Source: Sphingopyxis lindanitolerans
GTDB taxonomy: Bacteria; Pseudomonadota; Alphaproteobacteria; Sphingomonadales; Sphingomonadaceae
Assembly: GCF_002993885.1 (NCBI RefSeq)
Contig: NZ_CM009578.1
Coordinates: 3,491,569 to 3,555,568 of the forward strand
Direction of reading: 5' to 3'
DNA length: 64,000 bases
The position numbers and the translations under genes were made by a program. Positions 1 to 10,775 of the stretch are shown here, in pieces (position 1 is the first letter of the stretch; the number at the start of each line of letters is the position of its first letter). Under the pieces are notes generated by a model. That model was not told where the DNA came from. It was given only the letters and a program-made list of their open reading frames with translations, and made no database searches.

Positions 1-959
1 TTGCTTTCTTCGGCGGGGTGCCAGGCCGCGGCATCTACGATAATATGAAGACGGCGGTGACGAGCGTGTTCACCGGCAAGGAACGGGTCTTCAACCGGCG
101 GTTCCTGATCATGACCGCCCATTATATGATCGAGCCGACCGCCTGCTCACCTGCGGCGGGATGGGAGAAGGGGCAGGTCGAGAACCAGGTGCAGACGATC
201 CGGGGTCGCTTCTTCCAGCCCCGGTTGCGGTTCGCCAGCCTCGAGGAGCTCAATGGCTGGCTGGAGGCCGAGTGTCGGCGCTGGGCGGAACGGCAGGCGC
301 ATCCTGAACAGGGCGAGCTGACCGTAGCGCAGGCGCTGGAGATCGAACGATCGGCACTGCAACCGATGTTGGGGCCGTTCGACGGCTTCAACGAGAGCGA
401 GCATGCGGTGACGGGCACCTGCCTGATCAGCTTCGACCGCAACCGCTACTCGGTTCTCTCGACGATGGCGCGGCGCACGGTGCAGGTCCGTGCCTATGCC
501 GACCGCATCATCGTGCGCTGCGGCGAAGAGGTTGTCGCCGAGCATCCTCGCACCTTCGGGCGTAACCGCACGATTTACGACCCCTGGCATTATCTGCCGG
601 TGCTGGCCCGCAAGCCCGGCGCGCTGCGGAACGGTGCGCCCTTCCAGGACTGGGATCTGCCGCCGGCGCTGGCGCGCCTGCGCCGCAAGCTTGGTAATGG
701 CGACGATGCCGACCGCCGGTTCGTCCGTGTGCTGTCGGCCGTGCTGATCGATGGCCTGGATCCGGTCGAAGCGGCCGTGCGCGAAGCGTTGGCGACCGGC
801 ACGGCGAGCGACGATCTGATCCTCAACATCCTGGCGCGGCACCGCGAGCCGCCGCGCCCACTTACGATCATCACCTCCGAGGATAGCGCGCTGCGCCATC
901 CGCCGATCGCCGACTGCGCCCGTTACGACCAGCTGAGGACCTTCGATGCAGCGGCATGA
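1..959 (+). CDS. istA: IS21-family transposase IstA (3' part)
   Basis: Open from base 3 to the stop at 959 and identical in translation to the C-terminal portion of the full 504-residue IstA encoded at 43223-44737. It is a DDE transposase. This partial copy keeps the second catalytic Asp (IYDNMK) and the catalytic Glu (GQVENQ). The N-terminal helix-turn-helix and first Asp lie upstream of the window. It overlaps istB by 14 bp, the usual IS21 arrangement, so the two proteins are translationally coupled. It is partial only because of the window edge. Confidence 0.93.
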   Translation, partial: AFFGGVPGRGIYDNMKTAVTSVFTGKERVFNRRFLIMTAHYMIEPTACSPAAGWEKGQVENQVQTIRGRFFQPRLRFASLEELNGWLEAECRRWAERQAHPEQGELTVAQALEIERSALQPMLGPFDGFNESEHAVTGTCLISFDRNRYSVLSTMARRTVQVRAYADRIIVRCGEEVVAEHPRTFGRNRTIYDPWHYLPVLARKPGALRNGAPFQDWDLPPALARLRRKLGNGDDADRRFVRVLSAVLIDGLDPVEAAVREALATGTASDDLILNILARHREPPRPLTIITSEDSALRHPPIADCARYDQLRTFDAAA

Positions 960-1674
960 CATGATCGAGGCGATGCGCGGGCTTGGGCTCAAGGGCATGG
1001 CGGGCGCGTTCGATGATGCGGTCACCACCGGCCTTCAGCGTCAGCGCACCACGATGGAGATACTGACCGACCTTCTCCGAGCGGAAGCGACGCATCGCCA
1101 TGCCGCGTCGATCCGATACCGGATGGCGGCCGCAAAGCTGCCGGTCGTGAAGGACATCGACGCGTTCCGGTTCGAGGGCACACCGATCAACGAGGGGCTG
1201 GTGCGTTCATTGCACAGCGGCGCGTTCCTGCCCGCTCGGCGCAATATCGTCCTGGTCGGCGGCACGGGCACCGGCAAGACCCACCTGGCCATCGCTATCG
1301 CCGCCAATGTCGTTCGCTCCGGTGCGCGCGGCCGCTACTTCAACACCGTAGATCTGGTGACCCGCCTCGAAGAGGAGGCCAGGATCGGCAAGGGCGGCAC
1401 ACTCACCGCCCAGCTATCCCGCCTCGATCTGATCGTGCTCGATGAGCTGGGCTATCTGCCGTTCGCCCGCTCAGGCGGCCAGTTACTGTTCCATCTGATC
1501 AGCAAGCTCTACGAGCGAACCAGCGTCATCATCACCACCAACCTCGCGTTCGGCGAATGGCCCACCGTGTTCGGCGATCCCAAGATGACCACCGCGCTCC
1601 TCGATCGCGTCACCCATCATTGCGACATCGTCGAGACCGGAAATGACAGCTGGCGCTTCAAAAACCGCAGCTGA
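946..1674 (+). CDS. istB: IS21-family helper ATPase IstB
   Basis: A 242-residue AAA+ ATPase that assists IstA in target selection and strand transfer. Walker A is GGTGTGKT at about residues 105-112 and Walker B is LIVLDELGY near residue 165. Length and motifs match the IstB family, and the protein is identical to the copy at 42508-43236. It starts inside the istA 3' end. It should be functional, although the downstream IS terminus has been split by ISL3. Confidence 0.95.
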   Translation: MQRHDMIEAMRGLGLKGMAGAFDDAVTTGLQRQRTTMEILTDLLRAEATHRHAASIRYRMAAAKLPVVKDIDAFRFEGTPINEGLVRSLHSGAFLPARRNIVLVGGTGTGKTHLAIAIAANVVRSGARGRYFNTVDLVTRLEEEARIGKGGTLTAQLSRLDLIVLDELGYLPFARSGGQLLFHLISKLYERTSVIITTNLAFGEWPTVFGDPKMTTALLDRVTHHCDIVETGNDSWRFKNRS

Positions 1675-1813
1675 TCGCCCACGCCTACCCCCGATTAAAA
1701 GATGCTTTGCGCTGCGCGCGCCTCCGGTCGGGCTCCGCCCTCCCTACGCCGCGCGCAGCGCAAAGGCGCGTGTCCGATCAACCTTGCGCCATCTTGAAAA
1801 GGGGGTCCCTTTT

Positions 1814-3474
1814 GGGCTCTGACTCACTTTTGGTGCAATACAGAGGGATGATCGCGAGGTGGCATCAGCCTCGCCCGCAGCAAATCGAGCTTGGCGCGTC
1901 CATACATCTGGCGTTTGACGAGCTTCAACTTCGTGATCTGTCCTTCCGTTTGCCCGTTGGACCAGGGCTCCACGATAGCGGCCTTCACGGCATTCCAGTC
2001 GTCGCTCAAGCCATTCGCAAACGAACGAAGCGGAGTTTTCCGGGCTTCGTCGATCCATGTGGCGAGCTCGAAGTCTTTCTGTTGCCTGATGATCCGGTGG
2101 AATCGGTCGGCAAGATTTCGAACGACGACGAGCGCCGGCACGGCGGCTTCAATCGTCGCGATAAGCGTGGCTTCTGATTTCGAGAGTTGATCGCGGGCCA
2201 TCGTCATAAGCCGGGCAATCACACGGGCTGATGGAATGACGCGCGACACGTTGTTCGGAGCTGCCTCGTTGCGCCTCCGCCGCGTCGCCCATTCTGCAAC
2301 GACACGCAGGCTTCCGTTAAAGCCGATGATTTTGAGCCGCCGCCAGAGTTCGGCACCATTCCGGCAACCGGAACGCCATTCGGCATCGAGCGTCCCGAGC
2401 CACGGGTCGAGAGAGCTAAGCCGGGTGCGGAACATATCGGATCGTCCGCCACGAGCGACCTGGCGTACGGTCTTGCGGGCATAGCCGGTCGCGCGAACAA
2501 CCGCCTTGATGGACGCCCCTTTCCCAAGCAGCGAGCGGATCGTATCATCGGCATCCTGACGCCGCTTGAAGCCTTCGTATTGAAGCCGCTCAGCGCAGGT
2601 GAGGAGTTCTGGATCGGGTTCGGCGGATTGAAGTGCCTGGCGAATGGCGCGCATAGATTTACGGACAGCGTCGAGGAACGCCTGGCTGGCATTCTCCATC
2701 AAATGCCAGCGATCGGCAATCTGCAGGGCGCCAGGCAAGGCCCGCGCGGCCGCATGGCGGTACCCGCCACCGCGATCACGCGAGATAATGCAGATCTCCG
2801 GCCGGGCCTTGAGCCACGCTTCCACGGTGGCGACGCCACGATCGGGGAGGAGGTCGATAATCTGTCGGCGCTCCAGATCACAGACGATCGTGCCATATCG
2901 CTGTCCGCGCTTCCACGCCCAGTCGTCGATGCCGATGATCGTCGGCTTCACCTGAGCGCCCTTGAAGCGCCGACGCACAGTTCGAAGCAATGTGTCCTTG
3001 CTGACCGGCATCAGAAGGCGGCGCGCCAAGCTGGCCGCCGGACGCCCACCCAGCGCCAGCCCAAGGTGATGTACGATAGAATCCAGGCGGGCCGTACGCC
3101 GGGCAAATGTTGCAGCCACATCCGGAGGAAAGCGTTCAACGAAGATACGCGTGGCGCACCGAGATGTGGCGCAACGAAAACGCCGGGCGACAAGAGTAAT
3201 CCGAACCGGCCGGCCATGAGATGGTAGATCGGCGAGTGTACGGTGATATCGACTGTGGACACGCGCAGATGGGCGGCAGCAGTTCGGGCAGATCGAAACT
3301 CGAAATCGGGATCGCCCGGTGATCAGTATCTGATTGGCGGCATACTCGACCTTGTCGATCACCAATCCTATTGGCGCAATGGCTTCGCGAAAACCTCTCC
3401 CATGCATGGCGATGTCCTCCTTCGGGGAAACTCGCCACTATCAACGCACTTGCACCAAAAGTGAGTCAGAGCCC
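1814..3474 (-). mobile_element. ISL3-family insertion sequence, left copy
   Basis: A 1661-bp element with perfect 25-bp terminal inverted repeats at 1814-1838 and 3450-3474 (outer sequence GGGCTCTGACTCACTTTTGG). It is flanked by a 5-bp direct repeat CTTTT at 1809-1813 and 3475-3479. It is inserted inside the istB-side terminal repeat of the IS21 element: removing it and one CTTTT restores the IS21 end seen intact at 42330-42395. A second copy of the same length lies at 44835-46495. Confidence 0.93.
1824..3407 (-). CDS. ISL3-family transposase
   Basis: A 527-residue transposase filling the element. The N-terminus has a zinc-finger-like region (CPNCCRP, then C-x4-C). The core has the ISL3/DDE features DDWAWKRGQRYG near residue 180, ISRDRGGGY, and ADRWHLMENA. 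The C-terminal third carries SNGQTEGQITKLKLVKRQMYG, typical of the catalytic Glu region. Length matches the family. It is identical to the copy at 44845-46428, and both are intact, so either could mobilise both elements. Confidence 0.93.
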   Translation of the reverse strand: MHGRGFREAIAPIGLVIDKVEYAANQILITGRSRFRVSICPNCCRPSARVHSRYHRTLADLPSHGRPVRITLVARRFRCATSRCATRIFVERFPPDVAATFARRTARLDSIVHHLGLALGGRPAASLARRLLMPVSKDTLLRTVRRRFKGAQVKPTIIGIDDWAWKRGQRYGTIVCDLERRQIIDLLPDRGVATVEAWLKARPEICIISRDRGGGYRHAAARALPGALQIADRWHLMENASQAFLDAVRKSMRAIRQALQSAEPDPELLTCAERLQYEGFKRRQDADDTIRSLLGKGASIKAVVRATGYARKTVRQVARGGRSDMFRTRLSSLDPWLGTLDAEWRSGCRNGAELWRRLKIIGFNGSLRVVAEWATRRRRNEAAPNNVSRVIPSARVIARLMTMARDQLSKSEATLIATIEAAVPALVVVRNLADRFHRIIRQQKDFELATWIDEARKTPLRSFANGLSDDWNAVKAAIVEPWSNGQTEGQITKLKLVKRQMYGRAKLDLLRARLMPPRDHPSVLHQK

Positions 3475-3518
3475 CTTTTGCGCGCCGATAGGGGGTCCCG
3501 TTTGCACGCCGATTGACA

Positions 3519-6500
3519 AATGGGCGACGAACAACTGCTCAAGCGTCAGCGTCTTGTGCGCCGCGAGGCGGGCGATGCTCTCGGCCGCCGCCGAACCGAG
3601 GTCGGTTGCCTCGGCGGGCGGCGTGTCGGACCATTCGGGCAGGAGATCCGCCTTGGCCACCTCGTGGACGACGCCGCGAACCATACCGAGGGAATGGGGT
3701 TGCGCGAGCCCGCCTTTCAGTGAAACCGCGCCATAGGCGAGCGCGGAATCGCGGAGCGAACTGCGAACGAGATCGTCGGCCAGCTTGTCCGCCGTCAACG
3801 TGGGCAGGGTGCCGGGAACAGCGTTCACCGGATCGGGTGGGTTCTGCTGCCAATCGCTTTCCGCGATATGCTGGATCCCCTCTACATGCGGGACGAGGAA
3901 GCGCGAAAAATCGTCGATCGACTGGCGTTCGATCCCGTAATTGAGAAGGTCGGTCCGGATCATGACGTCGTGCGCGGGATAGCGCCTGCTGTCGGCGACC
4001 CCCACCCAGTCCAGCACTTCGGCAGGCGGCACGCCTGCGCGTAGCGCAACGCGCGCTAGCATCATCCACGCGGGCGCGAGCGGGCTGAGGGGCTGCGCCG
4101 CGAGCCCCGGGTTGGGCGAGGGGTTGCTGATCGCGCCAGGAACGAAGAGCACCGGCCCGTCGTCGATGCGGATATTCTCATCCTGAGCCCGCATCCACAG
4201 GATGAGGTGGCGTGAAAGGAGGTGCAGCGCGCGCGCCGTCTCGTTCAAGGCCGGGTCGATTGCTTCGAGGCGCCCGAGCACGCTCGCCATCGCACGCACC
4301 GCGCCCGCCCGGTCGCCCGCGGCAAAGGCCGCCCAGACCGCGTCGGCTGCCAGCGCCGTCGCGAACACGTCGCTGGCCGACCGCGCCTCGCGCACCCGGC
4401 GCTCCGCCGCCTCGAACCAGCGCCGCGACTGGTCATAGAGTTCCATTTCGCCCGCGCTCATCGCGCCCTCGCGCCACACGAAGGCGGCCTCGAGCGCATC
4501 GACGTCGTCGACACGACCCGCGAGCTCTCCGGTGATCGCGACCACCTTTTGATGATCGTCGGCGCGCCACGCGATCTTCGCGCGCGAGCGCATGATCTCG
4601 AAGCTTCCCGGGAGTTTCGCCTCGGCAGCGTCGAGCGCCGCTTCGGCACCCGCCCGGTCGTTCGCATATTCGTCGAGCATCACCGACTGCGCCCGGTAGA
4701 GCCTACCCGCGAGTGCCGGTTCGTCCCATCCGGTCGCTATTTCGGCGAGGCGGGCGAACTCGGCGGCTTCGCCGATGGCATCCACGTCGTCCTTTTCGAC
4801 GTCCTTCATCCACGCATTGTCGACGAACATTGAGGTTGCGGCGGCCTGCCCGCCGAGCGCCGCAAGCCAATATCGCCGCTCGCCGGAATCCAATGCGTCA
4901 AGATTGCCGAAGAGATCCGAGAGCGCGGCGCGGCCCGGCAGGTGGACGGCATGCGCCAGAAACAGGAACTGAATCGGGTCTCGGTCGAGCTCGGTCTCGA
5001 ACAGATGCGCATAAGAGGCTTTTTCTTCGGCGATGGTCCGGAAACGCCGGAGGAGGGGGAACCAGTCGCGGATCTTGCCGAAGGCATAGCCGTCCATCAG
5101 CATCTTCATGAAGACGATGCCCGCGGTCGCCTCTTCGGCCTCGGGCCTGGCATCGGGCGACTTGGTCGCGGCGTCGAGGCGCTCGACCAACCGCTCCGCC
5201 GACCGGTTGACGTCGTCGGCCGATCCGATCGAGCTCAGCAGCAGGTGCTGTGCGAGCAGGAGCAGCAGCCGCTGCAACGGATATTCGTCGAGGAAGCCGA
5301 GACCCGCATCGGCGCGGCGGAACAAGGTCATCGCGCTCGCAAGCTTCGGCCGGTTTTCGTCCGTCGACGTGATCACCATCTGCACGATCATGTTCACGAC
5401 GCCGCCGTTTTGCGCGAAGATCGCGTGCGCGAAGGCGAGGTCGATCAGGTCGGGCGACATTGCTGTGCGCTTCAGGAGATGCACGCAGATCGCCTCGTCG
5501 ATCGCCTTCAGCTCGTCCGCAGAAAATGTCTCGCGGTCGAGCCCCGACACCAGCGGCGACGTGCGCAGGCCGCGGCTTCCGACCCGTTCGATCCAGTGGC
5601 CGGTCAGCTGGTCGAGCGAAAGGCCGATGCGTTCGAGCGCCGGCATCGCTTCGCCGACCGCGACCGCGAGCGGGCGGTCGAAGGTGCCGATGATCCGGGC
5701 GGTGCGGGCGAGAAGCGGAAGCGTGTCGCCCGTGAGTTCCGCGAGCAGGCGCCGCCGCGCCGCTTCGCGTTCGGCCTCGACGTCGCTGTTCCGCATTCCG
5801 GCCTCGGCCCATTCCTCCATCGCGGAATCGGGCCAGCCGCGCCGCTTGAGCCCCGCGATCGCCGCATCGACGAGCTGGGGATGCGTGCCGCCGACGAGCA
5901 GCGCGAACCACGCCCATTCGGCGGGATCGCCGCGATAGGCCGCGACGAGGTCGGCGGCGTCGCTCTCGTCGAACGGGGGTGCGGCGAAGACCGCCGCGTC
6001 GACCGCGCCGGTCGCGCGCGCGATGCGGTGCGACGGCGGATGGTTGCTCGTGACGAGGAGCGGCGTGTCCCGGCGCGCCAGCGTCGCCGCCAGCGCCGAG
6101 AGCTCGGATAGGATCTCGGCCTCGAGATCGGGCGACAAGTCGTCGACCACCAGCCCGACGATGTCGGGCGCGGCAAGGATATGCGCGCGCGCGGCGGCCA
6201 GCCGCTCGCGGGCCACCGGGCCCGACGCGCCGCGCAGATCGAGAACCCGCCACGCGCTGCCACGCCGCGCGGCGGCGAGTTCGGCGAGGATCGATTTGCC
6301 GAGCCCGGTCGAGCCGTGAATCCATGCGACGCCATGTTCGGCCGCAATCGCGCCGATCGCATCGACCGCCACGCTACGCGGCGCGAAGGGACCCTGCGGC
6401 GGCGCGGCCGCCCGCCAGACCCCGGTCGCGTCGAGATCGATGCCGCGCGCCGTGAGGCCGCCCGCACCGATTGCCGTGCGCGAGGGCACGCGTATGGTGA

Positions 6501-7278
6501 TGAGGTCGAAGAGCTGCTGGATAAGGTCGCCGCGCGTGAGCCGGCGGTCCGCGCTTTCGATGACCGTGTCGAGAACGCGGACGAGAAGATGGTCTGCGGC
6601 GCGGGCCGCAAGCTCGGGCGTACCGCCGAGCTCATAGCCGAGCTCGACCAGCGCGGCGCGGTTGTCCGCCTCGACGCCCGCGATGTCGGGGGCGCCGCAC
6701 ACGAAACGGATCGGCGCGATCAGCGTTTCGCACAGTTCGTCGTCGCTGGCGTCGGCCAGCAGTGCGGTGATCCCTGCATGGTCCGCAAGCCGCTCCTTCA
6801 GCGCGGCGCGAAGCTCGTCCACCGGGCCGCCGCGCGCCGCGGTCGCCCAGACTTCGAGTCCTGGGGTCCCCGAAGGCAGCGGCGCACGCCGCTCCTTGCC
6901 GATCGGCGAGGTAGTCAGAAAGGCGAACCGGACCTTGCGGCCTTCATTGGCCTCGCGCAGCGACCAGAAGTTCGCGATCGCCTCGAGGACATCGGCGGAG
7001 TTTAGTGTGACGCTGCCGGACTCGCGTTTGTCTTTCACCTGCGTCGCGGCCAGCACCTCCTCGAGCGTCGCGGGATCGCGCGCGATCGCCGCATAATCCT
7101 CCGCGACCTCCAGATGCAAAGTCGCGCCGTTGGGCAGCGCGATCCATGCGGCCAGGCTCTGGTGCAGCTGATAGGCATAGCCGCGCAGCGACGCGATGGC
7201 CTGCCTCTTGCCCTCTTCGGCCGCGAGCGCCCATTCCGAGCCCCCGGCACTGATCAGCGACGAAATATTCTGCCCCAT
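3519..7278 (-). pseudogene. STAND-type NTPase with N-terminal Cap4/DUF4297-like nuclease region, 3' end cut by IS21
   Basis: About 1253 native residues remain; the reading frame then runs into IS21 sequence for 17 more codons. N-terminus: GYAYQ at residues 33-37, E57/E60-D61 and QVK at 80-82, the spacing seen in Cap4/DUF4297 PD-(D/E)XK nuclease domains. A P-loop NTPase follows, with Walker A GSTGLGKS near residue 322 and Walker B LVVDDLS near 376. The rest, from about residue 480, is alpha-helical and TPR-like, as in sensor regions of STAND proteins. This layout matches nuclease-STAND antiviral proteins of the Avs type; family placement is inference. The C-terminus is lost to the insertion, so sensing may be impaired. 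Low similarity to any exact family cannot be excluded. Confidence 0.6.
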
Positions 7279-7410
7279 GGCGCCGCCCTAGCCGATGATC
7301 CGGGCGGCGCAAAGGCGGGGCTCCCAAGTGTTCGCCGGTCTTGCTCGGAAACAGACCCGATGGCCCACAATCGGGGCGCCTCGCCGACTCCTCCTTGTTA
7401 GGGTACTGCG

Positions 7411-7488
7411 ATGAGGAGCGATAACGACCATCTTCAGCCCCACAAGCAGCGAGAGATCGAGTACGTCATGCGCGTCGCCGAAACCCTT
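7411..7488 (+). pseudogene. N-terminal remnant of a HEPN/nucleotidyltransferase-type gene
   Basis: The first about 26 codons read MRSDNDHL..KQREIEYVMRV. This resembles the start of HEPN-nucleotidyltransferase fusion proteins, which typically begin MRTDLDHLP..KQREL.RV. No nucleotidyltransferase motif (GS-x9-DxD) follows: after about 7488 the frame runs into the antisense of the neighbouring gene. I read it as a broken toxin-antitoxin type gene left at the island edge. The evidence is one short match from memory, so confidence is low. Confidence 0.35.
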
Positions 7489-7545
7489 ACACCGAACATC
7501 TTGCAAAGCGGGAAGATATCGGGGCTGCGGGTACTGCCTGCCGCT

Positions 7546-8241
7546 TCAGGATGCGGGCTTGGCGGCCTCCTTCTCCGCATAATAATCTTCAACCGCCTTG
7601 GCGAAGTCCGGAAGCGCTTGGCCCAGCATGTCGTGATAGCCCAGAAACAGGCCGATCGAGCCCACAAGTCGGCCGATGATCGTTCCGCGCTGCGTTTCGC
7701 GGGACCGGCCGCCTCTCGCGAAGCTTATGATCATCTTCTCCTTGTCGATGATCCCGAACGCGCCGAACGCGCCCGACCAGTTCGGATGCGCGATCTCGCT
7801 GAGCGCGGCATAATGCTCTTCGAAATATCCCGGGATCACCTTGCTGACTTCGCGAAGCATGTCGTTGACATGTATAGCCCCGCTCAGTTCCTCCCAGAGT
7901 TTTGAGCCGGTCAGAAAACCGGTAAGTTTCTCTTCAAGGGCGGGAGAGCATCCTTGGCTGACCGCCTGGGTCACCAGCTTGTGCAGAAAGACGAGCGCTG
8001 CAGTCGTTTCCATCACCGCGCGCGTCAACAGCGCGGCCGTGACTAAATTGCCCGCCTCGAGCGCAGCCAAGGCATTCCTTCCCAGTTCTTCCGCGCGCCA
8101 GATCAGGCTTCCGCGGAGCATCTCGACCTTGCCGGGCGCCTTGTACCGCTTGTGCAGGGCAAGAAGGTCGATCGCCGTTGGCAGCTTATCCGCCAGTCGC
8201 GCGAGGTCGGCCCGCAGTTCGGTATGTTTTTTGTCTGACAT
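7546..8241 (-). CDS. HEPN-like / DUF5677-like hypothetical protein
   Basis: A 231-residue helical protein. Start at 8241 is preferred over 8289 because AGGGAG lies just upstream. The centre has LTRAVMETTAALVFLHKL, a pattern of DUF5677-type helical bundles (RA.xE..). Near residue 145 it has LSEIAHPNWSG, like the .HPN/AHPN loop of such proteins. No catalytic role can be assigned. It lies between the broken STAND gene and a nuclease-like gene on the same strand, which suggests a conflict-system context. The family call rests on pattern recognition only. Confidence 0.45.
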   Translation of the reverse strand: MSDKKHTELRADLARLADKLPTAIDLLALHKRYKAPGKVEMLRGSLIWRAEELGRNALAALEAGNLVTAALLTRAVMETTAALVFLHKLVTQAVSQGCSPALEEKLTGFLTGSKLWEELSGAIHVNDMLREVSKVIPGYFEEHYAALSEIAHPNWSGAFGAFGIIDKEKMIISFARGGRSRETQRGTIIGRLVGSIGLFLGYHDMLGQALPDFAKAVEDYYAEKEAAKPAS

Positions 8242-8381
8242 TCTGCTACTCCCTGCGAACGGTTCATGGCCAAATGGAGTGGCGCTCAAGGCGTAGCACA
8301 GTCATCGGAACCAAGGCAGCCGCCGTTGCGGCAGTAGCGGGCTCAGCGAGGCGTAGACGGCTCGACAATAGGTCGCTCCTT

Positions 8382-10646
8382 TCAAAGGTTCTGCGCTTTC
8401 ACCTTTAGCCAATCTGCCTTTTCTCGGATGGCACCAAAATCTCTTTGCAGTGGGGAGGGTGCTGAAACGATCGCGCAGGACATTTGGCTGATTGTTCCAG
8501 ATTTGTCGTAAAAGAGTGTAAGCACCCGGATCTGAGATGCGTCTAGGGAGAGACAGGCGGCCTGAGCGCCGAATCTGAACTCTATTGGGTCCGGCGGGTG
8601 TCCAATCCTGCACAGCCACACTTGTAGCGGTTCCTCCGTATCCATCATGAACCGGCGTTGGGTTTTCTCGCGCAGGGTCGGTTCAAGGTCCGAAATCAAA
8701 CTGGAGATTCTATCCCGGGCATCTCCGCCGAGGTCCCGAAGCGCGTTGTCCATCGCGAGCCATCCGGTCGGTTTCAGAGCATCAAGCGCGGCCAGAACCC
8801 GTGCGAGAGTGGTAGGAATTGACTGGGACGGAACCGGCTTCGCATCCCAGTCGGGACCTTCGAAGTATCGATCGACGACCTCGCAAAACGCGTCCAACGT
8901 CATCAGGTCAGCCTCGATCATCGCTTCCCGAATATCAATATCGATGCGATTGCGGGAGATATATGCGCCGAGGTGATCTACTTCGTCGAACAGCATGGCG
9001 CTCGGTATCCCGGCGACGGCTTGGCGCACCTTGAGATAGTGTAACAAATGGCCCGCCGTGGGGAGGAAACGGTTCAGGACGAAGAGATCATCGACCGACA
9101 TAGAGACAAAGGGAAAGTTGCCTAGAATGGGTACCACCTCAGGCAGCTCTTTGGCCGCAGCGGAGAAGGGCGTGAAAGCCTCGATCGTTAGGCCGATCGG
9201 GAGGATGGAACGATAGTCGGCCCGCTTGAGTCTGCCGATCTCGGTGTAGACGCCATCAGCGAGCCGATAAATCGGCACCTCTGCTGCGCTGTATAGATAT
9301 TCGATGAACCGTTGGCACTGACGATAAGCCTTGACCACCAAATCCTGAATTGCGCGCTCATGGGCTTTGAAGTTCGTAGCCGGTGAATGCATTGGCATCG
9401 TTCCCGCCTTTGCCTCGACTACGAGCAAGCAATCTTCCACCGCTATAAGCAGGTCGGTCTCAGCCCAGTTTCCGCTCTCGACGTCGCGATAGTATACGGA
9501 TGAATGGAGGACCGCGCCGGTAAGCTGCTTCGAGAAGATGACCGGAAACGCTTCTTCCGCGATCGCCCCTTGGCGCTTGAGCCACTCGTCACGGTATGGA
9601 AGCCGCGCGCAAACTCCCCTTTGGATCGCCCTGTAGGCGGCGTCGCGAACAAACTGCGGCTCAGGCGCGTAGTACTCATCTCCAAGCTTGACTCCCGGCT
9701 TGATACGCGCGGGAAGTGTGCGCATTGGTGTCCCGCGAAACGACCCCTCTCCGAAGAATTCGGTGTTTTCACCGGGCAGGAAGCAAAGGTCTTCGAGCAA
9801 CGGCTGCGTCATTTCGGTGTGCCGGCTGAGATTGCTCGTTCCGCCAAAGAGCATGTCTTTCATCAAATCGGCAGTGCTGGACATGAAAGTATCGTCGGCA
9901 ACGGCCAACGCTTTCATGACTGTCTCAAGGTCGTCGCCTGTCACATCGACAAGTGCGTTGACTTGCTCGAAGCGCTGCATCATCCCCTCGGCGGCATTGC
10001 TGAATCCGGCCCGCATACTATCGGCGATGCCCTGAATCGAGGCTGCTACCTGGCCGGAATTCATCCCATAAGCCGAGCGGAGTGCAGCGTCGTGTGGACG
10101 GAGCGCATACCGAAAAAACTCTTCTTCGAGCACTTGGTAGCGATGACCTCGGATCAAGCTCCAGCTCGACTTGGCGTGAAACTGCATCTCCGCCAAGTTG
10201 GGACGCTCCGGATCACGTGATGCAGCCGAACTCGCCATGCAATACAGCATCGTGGTTTTGCTGAGCCGCTCAAAGGCTTCTAGCAATTTCGCTGCCTCCT
10301 CCTCGTTGAGCCGAGTATTCTCGGCCGGCAAGTCGGGTTCGCTGCTCCAGACGGCATGGGCGTATTCGAGCGCTAGCTGATGCTGCTGAAGGGTTTGGGA
10401 GTTGAGACGAGGGAGTTCTTCAGATTCGGAAGCCTCGTACATCAGTGCGATATGAGTTTGCCCCAACAAGTAGCCGAGTAAAGCCACCGGCGGCTGTGAA
10501 GCGATCAGCTCGCGGATTTCTTCAGCGATCTCTTCCATTTGCGATTGAAGCACAGTTGCGTGAGCTGCGAGCTTCTCGCTAGGGTCGGCTGCGTCCATAG
10601 CCAGCATATCGGCGAGGTTGGCATTTCCCGTGTCATCGTCGCCCAT
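8382..10646 (-). CDS. Large protein with NERD/PD-(D/E)XK-like nuclease segment
   Basis: A 754-residue protein of unrecognised full-length family. The first about 300 residues are mostly helical. At about residues 395-415 a restriction-endonuclease-like core is visible: WAETDLLIAVEDCLLVVEAKAG, that is E-x-D on one strand and E-x-K (VVEAKAG) on the next. This is the pattern of NERD and related PD-(D/E)XK nucleases. The C-terminal 300 residues show no motif I recognise. It is divergent from the gene at 10776 across a 129-bp promoter region. Codon use is less GC-rich than in the chromosomal genes from 17 kb on, consistent with transfer. A role in defence is inference. Confidence 0.55.
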   Translation of the reverse strand: MGDDDTGNANLADMLAMDAADPSEKLAAHATVLQSQMEEIAEEIRELIASQPPVALLGYLLGQTHIALMYEASESEELPRLNSQTLQQHQLALEYAHAVWSSEPDLPAENTRLNEEEAAKLLEAFERLSKTTMLYCMASSAASRDPERPNLAEMQFHAKSSWSLIRGHRYQVLEEEFFRYALRPHDAALRSAYGMNSGQVAASIQGIADSMRAGFSNAAEGMMQRFEQVNALVDVTGDDLETVMKALAVADDTFMSSTADLMKDMLFGGTSNLSRHTEMTQPLLEDLCFLPGENTEFFGEGSFRGTPMRTLPARIKPGVKLGDEYYAPEPQFVRDAAYRAIQRGVCARLPYRDEWLKRQGAIAEEAFPVIFSKQLTGAVLHSSVYYRDVESGNWAETDLLIAVEDCLLVVEAKAGTMPMHSPATNFKAHERAIQDLVVKAYRQCQRFIEYLYSAAEVPIYRLADGVYTEIGRLKRADYRSILPIGLTIEAFTPFSAAAKELPEVVPILGNFPFVSMSVDDLFVLNRFLPTAGHLLHYLKVRQAVAGIPSAMLFDEVDHLGAYISRNRIDIDIREAMIEADLMTLDAFCEVVDRYFEGPDWDAKPVPSQSIPTTLARVLAALDALKPTGWLAMDNALRDLGGDARDRISSLISDLEPTLREKTQRRFMMDTEEPLQVWLCRIGHPPDPIEFRFGAQAACLSLDASQIRVLTLFYDKSGTISQMSCAIVSAPSPLQRDFGAIREKADWLKVKAQNL

Positions 10647-10775
10647 GATTTTCTTCCATCCCCCAATTGGTGAGACAATAACTAGTAACTACGCATCCAC
10701 CAAGCACACCCGCCTCCAACTTTCCCTCAACTCGAAGGCTTTGCGGCGTGCTTGGCTGTGGGCTAGAAGTGACCG

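Larger units (their letters stand above)
1..3518 (+). mobile_element. IS21-family element, left copy (5' end outside window), interrupted by an ISL3 element
   Basis: Holds the 3' part of istA, all of istB, and an istB-side terminus at 3480-3518 ending in ...CGCCGATTGACA. The first 1813 bases repeat, in inverse orientation, the second copy at 42330-46515. The terminus carries two copies of the motif GGGGTCCCNTTTGCRCGCCGAT; the inner one is split by the ISL3 element at 1814-3474. Bases from 3519 on belong to the disrupted STAND gene. The other end and the second target-duplication copy lie outside the window, so the target duplication cannot be checked here. Confidence 0.9.
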
